From NCBI GenBank assembly GCA_034003725.1, contig JAVEYB010000005.1, forward strand, positions 1-38,830: a DNA stretch of 38,830 bases, written 5' to 3'. Made by a program: the position numbers and the translations under genes. This DNA comes from Candidatus Zixiibacteriota bacterium. Lineage in GTDB: Bacteria > Zixibacteria > MSB-5A5 > GN15 > FEB-12. Below, in pieces: positions 26,236 through 31,662 of the stretch; positions within the stretch are counted from its first letter, which is position 1, and each line of letters begins with the position of its first letter. The notes under the pieces were generated by a model. That model had not been told where the DNA came from. It saw nothing but the letters and a program-made list of their open reading frames with translations, and searched no databases.

Positions 26236-26306
26236 GAAATACTCCTTCCTCAATTGTGACTAATCTTCATGCTACGCGGCGACTTCCTCTCTCCAGCCAT
26301 TCATTG

Positions 26307-27443
26307 TCAATCCTCGATGCCCATCGCATGACCCTCCCTGACACACCTGCACCAGACACAGGTGCAATCCTCATGCGTGCATTCGCGGTCCTTCACTTTG
26401 CTTACATAGTGACGTCGTGCCATTCCCGAGAATAACCATTTGCTGAAAGACATCTGGTAGTGGTGGTTCAGGATTCTTGAAGGTTCATGCCGGCTCAGCC
26501 TTCGTGCCAACACACCATATCCGCGCTGCCCCAGCCGCTCGAACAGGAATCTGTTAGCGAGCGAGGCTCTCAAAGCGGGACGGAGATGAGCTTTCCATTG
26601 CTCATTGTAGTCGGTGCCATTGATTAAGCATTGTGCCGCGATGTACCCGGATCGAATCGCGTAGCGCATACCGAATCCCCAAAGATAGTCCTGAAATCCG
26701 GCCGCTTCACCGATATACGTCTTGCTGTTGCGAACTTGACTCCGGCGCATGAAGAAATTGCCAAAGCCTCCAAATGGACGAGAGTCGGAAAGGTTTAAAC
26801 CGAGCCTTGCTAAAAAGAATTCAAGACAGGCATTACGGTAGGCGTCGGAGTTGTGAAAATCTCTATACAAAACAGAGGCCATAGTCCCCTTCCCGTTGTG
26901 AACAAGAAGATACGCATACCCTTTGGGGGCCAATGTGTCGTCGAATACCATCGCTGCAACATCATCGTGGCTCGTTTCAAATGTCACGCCGGCTGCCAGA
27001 ATATCAGCACCCTTCGGACCGGTTGCCACAATGGCCTCGCCCTCAAACTTGTCGATTCTTTTATTGAAAACAATTTGGACTCCTTGTTGTTCAGCCTGAC
27101 GTCTTAGGCTCTGATCGAGTGTGCCACCGGCGCTGCCCCTCCTAACCAGGTAAAAGGCCGGCTGGCTGGATACTAATGACAATTCCTCACCGTCGGGAGT
27201 GAATAGCACTCCATTGCTGACCGGTACGCATTCACAATCCGGCTGTAAACCGTATGAGCGTAATTCTGCTAGTACATCAGAGTCGGAACTCCAGTTCTCC
27301 AGTCCCTGAAAGTCGTTGTGGAACCGGAATCCTACATCTGAGTGTTGCTCACACACTGTGACGGCATATCCTCTGCGTGCCAAAGTAATAGCCGCCGTCA
27401 ATCCGGCCGGACCGGAACCGACTATGGTTACTGCGTCTCTCAT
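26307..27443 (-). CDS. FAD-dependent oxidoreductase with Cys-rich tail
   Basis: The protein (about 378 residues from ATG 27443) opens with a Rossmann FAD motif (VGSGPAGLTAAITLARRGYAV). It resembles the geranylgeranyl-reductase/PHBH-like flavoprotein family, including the GEAAGFQDYLWGFGMRYAI segment that closes the FAD site. The C-terminus carries a cysteine cluster, ECTHEDCTCVWCRCV, suited to metal binding. The start is chosen because the Rossmann motif begins there; upstream codons to 27509 overlap the previous gene. It is embedded in the copper operon, so oxidation or reduction of a metal or thiol is possible. Substrate is unknown. Confidence 0.8.
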   Translation of the reverse strand: MRDAVTIVGSGPAGLTAAITLARRGYAVTVCEQHSDVGFRFHNDFQGLENWSSDSDVLAELRSYGLQPDCECVPVSNGVLFTPDGEELSLVSSQPAFYLVRRGSAGGTLDQSLRRQAEQQGVQIVFNKRIDKFEGEAIVATGPKGADILAAGVTFETSHDDVAAMVFDDTLAPKGYAYLLVHNGKGTMASVLYRDFHNSDAYRNACLEFFLARLGLNLSDSRPFGGFGNFFMRRSQVRNSKTYIGEAAGFQDYLWGFGMRYAIRSGYIAAQCLINGTDYNEQWKAHLRPALRASLANRFLFERLGQRGYGVLARRLSRHEPSRILNHHYQMSFSKWLFSGMARRHYVSKVKDRECTHEDCTCVWCRCVREGHAMGIED

Positions 27444-27493
27444 ACTATATCCGCTACTGTCTTTGGCATAACCCTCATTAATGCTGTTGAATG

Positions 27494-27769
27494 CTATTTG
27501 CCCGCGCACCGATCGCCCGTCCGGGCGTTAAAGAAGTTGTACAGGGGTACGAATACGAGGGCTATATATACTCCGTACAAAATCGTCTCTACGAGGCCGA
27601 TGAAGAAGGTCGTCCACGTTAGCCAGTGAAAACCGGGGAGAAGAGCTTCCCAGGCACTGTGCATGGCATATTCGTGGAATATCAGCCCGTATATAACGCA
27701 TAGGATATACGAACCCGCTAGGAAAATGCTGACAGAAAACGCTACCGGCTTGAAACACAACTTGTTCAT
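27494..27769 (-). CDS. DUF5676-like small membrane protein
   Basis: The 91-residue protein from ATG 27769 has two membrane helices (about 10-32 and 50-80), with HxxY and WxxL in the loop and the tail GxxxALVFVPLYNFFNA. This is the general pattern of DUF5676 proteins, which often accompany copper operons. An AAAGGTGA ribosome-binding site precedes it. Function is not known. It lies between the 55-residue Cys/His-rich peptide and the FAD enzyme in the operon. Confidence 0.75.
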   Translation of the reverse strand: MNKLCFKPVAFSVSIFLAGSYILCVIYGLIFHEYAMHSAWEALLPGFHWLTWTTFFIGLVETILYGVYIALVFVPLYNFFNARTGDRCAGK

Positions 27770-27784
27770 GGTAGTCACCTTTCG

Positions 27785-27952
27785 CTAATGACAGCCCGAC
27801 TTCTTCTCGCTTTTAGCCTCGCCAGCCGGTCCATGTTCTTGGTCACCGTGCTTTTTGTGGCCACCATGTGAGTGGCCGCCGCAGCAACCGCCCTTTCTCA
27901 TCATGAAAAAGAACAGGGCGCCTATCACAACCAGCCAAATCAGGTTTTCCAT
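27785..27952 (-). CDS. 55-residue membrane-anchored Cys/His-rich peptide
   Basis: ATG 27952 starts 7 nt after the stop of the SHOCT gene, with AAAGGTAGG before it. The peptide has one N-terminal helix (LIWLVVIGALFFFMM) and a soluble tail with GGCCGGHSHGGHKKHG and a terminal GCH. The double cysteine with five histidines makes metal binding likely. It is tightly packed in the copper operon. No family name is known to me for this exact layout. Confidence 0.72.
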   Translation of the reverse strand: MENLIWLVVIGALFFFMMRKGGCCGGHSHGGHKKHGDQEHGPAGEAKSEKKSGCH

Positions 27953-27959
27953 GACCTAC

Positions 27960-28172
27960 CTACCTTTGAGCCAGATCTCGTTTTTTTTCTTCGAACTCGT
28001 CACGAGTAATTTCGCCTGAAGCATACCTGTGTTCAAGGAACTGCAGCGGTGTCTTTGACTTGGTATCGCGGTTCCGGGTCGAGTTGCTCAAGAGCTTGAC
28101 CACGACAACCACCACAGCGATGGTCGCCACCCAGACTAGTATCATTCCGAAGCCACCGAATCCAAAATGCAT
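27960..28172 (-). CDS. SHOCT-domain small membrane protein
   Basis: The 70-residue protein has one membrane helix (residues 9-27) and a C-terminal SHOCT domain (TPLQFLEHRYASGEITRDEFEEKKRDL). Such proteins are frequent in copper operons. SHOCT domains are thought to mediate oligomerisation or protein contacts. An excellent AAGGAGGTG site precedes ATG 28172. It is 14 nt downstream of the DUF302 gene. Confidence 0.86.
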   Translation of the reverse strand: MHFGFGGFGMILVWVATIAVVVVVVKLLSNSTRNRDTKSKTPLQFLEHRYASGEITRDEFEEKKRDLAQR

Positions 28173-28186
28173 TGCTATTCACCTCC

Positions 28187-28603
28187 TTATGCACTCGCCG
28201 GATGTATCTCGAGTACAGCGAGAACCTCCTTTAGGCGCGCACGAACCTCTTCTGCTACGGGGCCAAGAGCGGTATTGCCGACAATACTCAGACTAGTCAC
28301 CGGATCCACCGCGGCTACCATGCAGGCGCCTTCTTCGATCTCATAGACAATGACATTACACGGCAGCAACAACCCGAGTTCTATTTCCTCTGATAATGCC
28401 TGGTAGGCCAGAGGCGGATTGCAGGCGCCAAGAATCCGGTACCTCCGGAAGTCGATGTCGAGCTTGTTCTTCAGAGTTTCCTGGACATCGATATCACTCA
28501 AAACTCCGAAACCTTGATCCTTAAGTGCGTTGATGGTTTGCGACACGACCTTGTCGAACTCACCGTCCACCCGCGTTCTAATCCCATATTCGGACGTAGA
28601 CAT
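28187..28603 (-). CDS. DUF302-domain protein
   Basis: ATG 28603 follows AGGAG by 8 nt, giving 138 residues. The sequence has the DUF302 pattern: an N-terminal FDKVVSQTINALKDQGFGVLSDIDVQ, then RYRILGACNPPLAYQAL and ELGLLLPCNVIVYE. The two conserved cysteines (ACNPP and LPCN) could bind a soft metal or heme. Proteins of this family recur in copper and sulfur gene clusters, function unproven. It lies between the TRASH-coiled-coil and SHOCT genes. Confidence 0.88.
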   Translation of the reverse strand: MSTSEYGIRTRVDGEFDKVVSQTINALKDQGFGVLSDIDVQETLKNKLDIDFRRYRILGACNPPLAYQALSEEIELGLLLPCNVIVYEIEEGACMVAAVDPVTSLSIVGNTALGPVAEEVRARLKEVLAVLEIHPASA

Positions 28604-28646
28604 GCTCTTCACTCCTATTCACTTTTCCTGACTAACTCCAGAGCAG

Positions 28647-29144
28647 TTAATCGGAAGTTGCTTTCATTGGTTCCACCGATGACTCAGTCACAGACAAAAC
28701 GAATCTGCAGACACCGGCATGGACCGCCATCTTCTTCTCAATTGCATCCATCATTCTGCGGTGATCACTCAGGGCCTTTCGCAGTCCCTCCAGCCCACCT
28801 GATGCGGATATCTGATCGAGATGCTTCGACAACTCAGTATTGTCACGTTCCAGGGTCTCGAATGATTCCTTCAGGTTGCGGACGATATGAACTAGCTCAG
28901 TGGCACTTCTGCTCGTAATGTCAGTGTCGATCGAACGCTCAGCAACTTGGGTATGTGAGTGTGCTTTCACCGCATAATCTCCGAATAGTGATCGAGCCAC
29001 CGCCGTATAGTGCGCCGGGTCACGATGGAACTCCTTCTCACACAAAGGACAGCATACAAGGTACTCGTGGCCGTCTCGCTTGACGGAGTTCTGTGCTTTT
29101 GGCCTCGTTACAATCTTCCCGCATGTAATGCATCTGTTCATCAT
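28647..29144 (-). CDS. TRASH/YHS-type metal-binding protein with helical C-terminus
   Basis: The 165-residue protein starts with a TRASH-like zinc-finger module (residues 2-45): CITCGK...YLVCCPLCEKEFHRDPAHY, four or more cysteines plus histidine. Residues about 85-160 are helical, with a coiled-coil-like region (ESFETLERDNTELSKHLDQI). Two ATGs (29144 and 29141) fit the GAGG site equally. Its metal domain is paralogous to the small TRASH protein at 29940-30110. Membership of the copper operon suggests it senses or buffers Cu(I) and links this to a partner through the helical tail (inference). Confidence 0.8.
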   Translation of the reverse strand: MMNRCITCGKIVTRPKAQNSVKRDGHEYLVCCPLCEKEFHRDPAHYTAVARSLFGDYAVKAHSHTQVAERSIDTDITSRSATELVHIVRNLKESFETLERDNTELSKHLDQISASGGLEGLRKALSDHRRMMDAIEKKMAVHAGVCRFVLSVTESSVEPMKATSD

Positions 29145-29201
29145 ACTATCCTCACATTCGCTAATCGGGGCGGCCGTTTCCGACCGCCCTTGCCGTCAGC
29201 G

Positions 29202-29657
29202 TTAATGGTCGTGATTATGCTGGCCGTCTGCTTCGGACTTTGCGGAGTCCGCCCCCATCATACCAGGCATGCCGCCGGAGTGCGTCAGTGACATCATATT
29301 CTGACACATGCTTCGCTGTTCGCTCATGTTCTCATGCATCTGAGTCATCATGTCATGATGCTTCTGCATTTCCGCCTTCAGGGCTTTCATGTCGTCCATC
29401 TTCATCATCTTCTCAAAGTGGGACTGCAGGTCGTCGAATTCGCTCGACATCATCTTACAGTGCTTTGACATATCGCCCATCATGTTGCCCATCTTCATCA
29501 TCATCCCTTCACCCATCATCCCGAAATGCGCAGTACTGTCGTCCTTGTTCATGGAGGAATGATCGTGATCGCCGCCCATCATCTGGGCCGCGGCAAAGGA
29601 TGCGAGTCCAAGGGTCAACGCGATTACCATTACTAACATCAAGCGATTCTGTCTCAT
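29202..29657 (-). CDS. Exported Met/His-rich metal-binding protein
   Basis: ATG 29657 follows AAGGAG by 7 nt. The 151-residue protein has a signal peptide (cleavage near SFAAAQ). The mature part holds more than twenty methionines in clusters (MMKMGNMMGDM, MMKMDDM, GMPGMMG) and His-rich ends (DHDHSS and HNHDH). Met-rich periplasmic proteins bind Cu(I) or Ag(I). It has no recognised catalytic motif. It is the first gene of the long copper operon and would therefore be the product made first after induction from the sigma-54 promoter 38 nt upstream. Confidence 0.82.
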   Translation of the reverse strand: MRQNRLMLVMVIALTLGLASFAAAQMMGGDHDHSSMNKDDSTAHFGMMGEGMMMKMGNMMGDMSKHCKMMSSEFDDLQSHFEKMMKMDDMKALKAEMQKHHDMMTQMHENMSEQRSMCQNMMSLTHSGGMPGMMGADSAKSEADGQHNHDH

Positions 29658-29694
29658 CGTTAACTCCTTCATTTCGGTTTCTGCTCACATATTA

Positions 29695-29711
29695 AGCAAT
29701 AGCCATGCCAA
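29695..29711 (-). promoter_or_regulatory. Sigma-54 promoter of the copper operon
   Basis: On the minus strand the site reads TTGGCATGGCTATTGCT, matching the -24/-12 consensus YTGGCACG-N4-TTGCW at all but one position. The GG and GC are exactly ten bases apart. Transcription would begin near 29684, giving a leader of about 27 nt before ATG 29657. Confidence 0.8.
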
Positions 29712-29802
29712 AGCCTGACCCTGAACGCCTACGTGCTTGTCCGCCAGTAGGATAGCGCGCTTCGACTACGTTTCCCCGTCTCGGTACCAACGGACTTTAC
29801 GT

Positions 29803-29832
29803 AGAATATTCTTCATTATCGTGGACTATTCT
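29803..29832 (-). promoter_or_regulatory. 30-bp dyad, putative enhancer site A
   Basis: Half-sites AGAATATTC (29803-29811) and GACTATTCT (29824-29832) are inverted around 12 nt. The centre is about 108 bp upstream of the -24 element, the usual place for a sigma-54 enhancer-binding protein. Two similar sites lie at 30689 and 36916. Confidence 0.72.
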
Positions 29833-29869
29833 AATCTAATACTGTGAAGGCAACCAGAAGTAAAGACCG

Positions 29870-29905
29870 AGCCCCCGTGCGTCTCACTATTCACACACGG
29901 GGGCT
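29870..29905 (-). terminator. Strong hairpin after the PII-TRASH operon
   Basis: AGCCCCCGTG and CACGGGGGCT form a perfect 10-bp stem with a 16-nt loop, 34 nt beyond the stop of the small TRASH gene. On the minus strand it is followed by CGGTCTTTAC, only moderately U-rich. It also insulates that operon from the enhancer site of the next one. Confidence 0.5.
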
Positions 29906-29939
29906 GGGGGGAGGGGGCGAGGAGGGTGTATGCAGATTG

Positions 29940-30110
29940 TCAATGTCTGGGGTGTTTGCTCTTGCTCTTTCGGATATACTTCTCCGGATCCTTCTCAAAC
30001 TCGGACTGGCACATGGGACAGCATGCGAGATAGGTGTTGCCGTCCAATTCGATTGTCATGTGTGCCTTATTCCGATTCACCGGTTTGTCACAGGTTATGC
30101 AGCGGTTCAT
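29940..30110 (-). CDS. Small TRASH-domain metal-binding protein
   Basis: ATG 30110 follows GGAG by 6 nt, giving 56 residues. The protein is almost entirely a TRASH/YHS-like module: CITCDK...YLACCPMCQSEFEKDPEKY. It closely parallels the N-terminus of the protein at 28647-29144, so the two are paralogues. The tail is Lys/His-rich. It is 38 nt downstream of the PII-like gene and probably co-transcribed. A Cu(I) or Zn buffering or sensing role is inferred. Confidence 0.82.
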   Translation of the reverse strand: MNRCITCDKPVNRNKAHMTIELDGNTYLACCPMCQSEFEKDPEKYIRKSKSKHPRH

Positions 30111-30148
30111 AGTCCTCTCCAATCTTTATCCGCCCGATTTGGCGGTGT

Positions 30149-30517
30149 TCACGGTTTGCCAGTTTCATCCGTTGGTGAGTCAAGCGTGAATTCACCTTCC
30201 TCACCTGAGCGAATCTTGATAGCTCTCTCGATGTCGCTGATGAAGATGACACCGTCGCCCTTTGCTCCCGTGCGGGCAAGGCCAAGGAGCGTATCTACAA
30301 TGCAATGGGCGTCACTCTCGCGGCACACAATTTCCAGTTTGTAAACCATTGAGTAGTTGGTAACGTAGTTGAGTGACAGTTCACTCGCTTCAGGATCGGC
30401 CAGGGCGCCAATACCTTCCACCGGGATCACAGACATCGCCTTCACCCCGATTGCTTTCAGCCCGTGCACGATGTCGTCCATCTTGGATCTGCGGATGTAT
30501 GCCTTAATCTCTTTCAT
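30149..30517 (-). CDS. P-II family protein in the copper island
   Basis: ATG 30517 follows GGAG by 8 nt and gives 122 residues, close to the usual PII length of 112. The fold signature is clear: KEIKAYIRRSKMDDIVHGL at the start, EIVCRE, and the B-loop ARTGAKGDGVIF, with V in place of the usual lysine. The T-loop (about 38-55) lacks the GlnB tyrosine. An ATG at 30550 without a ribosome-binding site is less likely. It is expressed from a sigma-54 promoter with a TRASH protein, so metal or nucleotide sensing rather than nitrogen control is inferred. Confidence 0.83.
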   Translation of the reverse strand: MKEIKAYIRRSKMDDIVHGLKAIGVKAMSVIPVEGIGALADPEASELSLNYVTNYSMVYKLEIVCRESDAHCIVDTLLGLARTGAKGDGVIFISDIERAIKIRSGEEGEFTLDSPTDETGKP

Positions 30518-30560
30518 GACGCTTGCTCCGTCCTTACTTTTTTCGCTCATTCGTGTGTGA

Positions 30561-30577
30561 TGCAACTGCAATGCCAA
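30561..30577 (-). promoter_or_regulatory. Sigma-54 promoter of the PII-TRASH operon
   Basis: The minus strand reads TTGGCATTGCAGTTGCA, with GG and GC ten bases apart and a full TTGCA -12 box. It deviates from consensus at two -24 positions. The expected transcript start is near 30550, 33 nt before the PII start codon. Confidence 0.75.
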
Positions 30578-30688
30578 CTCAGCATGCAACTCCCCAGAAA
30601 ACCGGCATCCGTCTCAAAGACAATAGAATAAAATGCCGCATGCGTCCACATCATGTCGGCCGGCTGATCTCAAACGACTAAGTGGCGA

Positions 30689-30718
30689 AGACTATTCATC
30701 GAATTCAGAGAATATTCT
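30689..30718. promoter_or_regulatory. 30-bp dyad, putative enhancer site B
   Basis: AGACTATTC and GAATATTCT flank 12 nt in inverted orientation; one base in the left half deviates from the AGAATANTC pattern. The centre is about 128 bp from the leftward -24 box and about 149 bp from the rightward one, so one site could serve both operons. Confidence 0.72.
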
Positions 30719-30849
30719 ACGAATTACTTCTCGGGTGATCAGACACCAGCTGTACGAGCTACCAACAGAAAGAGCATGCCGCCCTCTAAGCCACTATGAG
30801 CCATCGGGCTGTGAACAAAGTACACATTCAAAATCCAATCTGCCCGTAT

Positions 30850-30866
30850 TTGGCATGGCATGTGAT
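30850..30866 (+). promoter_or_regulatory. Weak sigma-54-like promoter of the methyltransferase operon
   Basis: TTGGCATG matches the -24 box well, but the -12 box is GTGA instead of TTGC, so only GG-N10-GA is present. It would start transcription about 42 nt before ATG 30919. It is reported because of its position opposite the shared dyad. Confidence 0.35.
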
Positions 30867-30918
30867 AACAAATGGTGTGTGAGGCATAATTGTGGAAGAA
30901 ATGTGAAAGGTCGTTTCA

Positions 30919-31632
30919 ATGAATACATTAGCTGTTGGCGGCCTCGGTGGCCAGTGGTTCCTCGCCATACTCATGATAGTACTGGTGAGTTGGTTTTTGT
31001 TCCGATACCTCATACCCCAGAGTTGGAAGGAATGGCGTGCGGCAGGTATCCTGCAGGCTTTCATTATCGCCTTGTACGCGGAGATGTACGGCTTTCCGCT
31101 CACGATCTATATCCTTACCGCATATTTCGGGGTCGATATCCCTTGGCTCCACATGCGAGGGCACCTGTGGAGTTCCCTCCTCGGCCTCGGCGATATTGGA
31201 GCGATGGCCGAGATGGTGCTCGGCTATGCAATCATCTTCGCCGGCATTGGCTTGCTCGCGGCCGGTTGGCGCCAGGTATACAAGGCTCAGAAACAGGACA
31301 AGCTCGTAACAGACGGTCTCTACAGGTATGTCAGGCATCCGCAATACACCGGGATCTTCATAGCTGTTCTCGGGCAGCTCCTGCATTGGCCGACATTGCT
31401 CACTCTAGTCCTGGCGCCGTTGATTGTCTTGATGTACTGGCGGTTGGCTGTAAAGGAAGAACGAGAGATGCTTAAGAAGTTCGGTGCAGAGTACGCCGCG
31501 TACACAGCCAAAACGCCACGATTCATCCCAAAAGGCAACGCCTGGCGATCGCTCATGCGCGCAACCAAGGAAACTGAAGAGGAGCAGGACGCCGCTGCCA
31601 GACCGGTCCAAGACGGTAGAGGCGATCTTTAA
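30919..31632 (+). CDS. Isoprenylcysteine/phospholipid methyltransferase-family protein
   Basis: The 237-residue membrane protein has five or so helices and the C-terminal ICMT/PEMT methyltransferase signature. This comprises LVTDGLYRYVRHPQYTGIF, the ligand-binding RHPxY, and KEEREMLKKFGAEYAAY, the conserved EE. These enzymes use S-adenosylmethionine to methylate membrane-embedded acceptors. ATG 30919 follows AAAGG. It is co-directional with the next gene, 30 nt downstream, a SAM-binding spermidine synthase-like protein. Such methyltransferases occur in metal-resistance islands, but the substrate is unknown. Confidence 0.87.
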   Translation: MNTLAVGGLGGQWFLAILMIVLVSWFLFRYLIPQSWKEWRAAGILQAFIIALYAEMYGFPLTIYILTAYFGVDIPWLHMRGHLWSSLLGLGDIGAMAEMVLGYAIIFAGIGLLAAGWRQVYKAQKQDKLVTDGLYRYVRHPQYTGIFIAVLGQLLHWPTLLTLVLAPLIVLMYWRLAVKEEREMLKKFGAEYAAYTAKTPRFIPKGNAWRSLMRATKETEEEQDAAARPVQDGRGDL

Positions 31633-31662
31633 CGGCCACGCTATTCAAAGAGATCGGGAAAA

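Larger units (their letters stand above)
30518..30918. other. Divergent regulatory region between two operons
   Basis: About 400 bases contain no supported gene. They hold the leftward sigma-54 promoter (30561-30577), the shared 30-bp dyad (30689-30718) and a weaker rightward sigma-54-like site (30850-30866). A 14-mer, AAGACAATAGAATA (30617-30630), also occurs upstream of the efflux operon at 12073-12086. Confidence 0.65.

Noticed and set aside
25351-26259. 302-codon open frame on the plus strand
   Set aside because: It is antisense to the YHS protein and CopA N-terminus, both with clear domains, and its translation is low-complexity without motifs.
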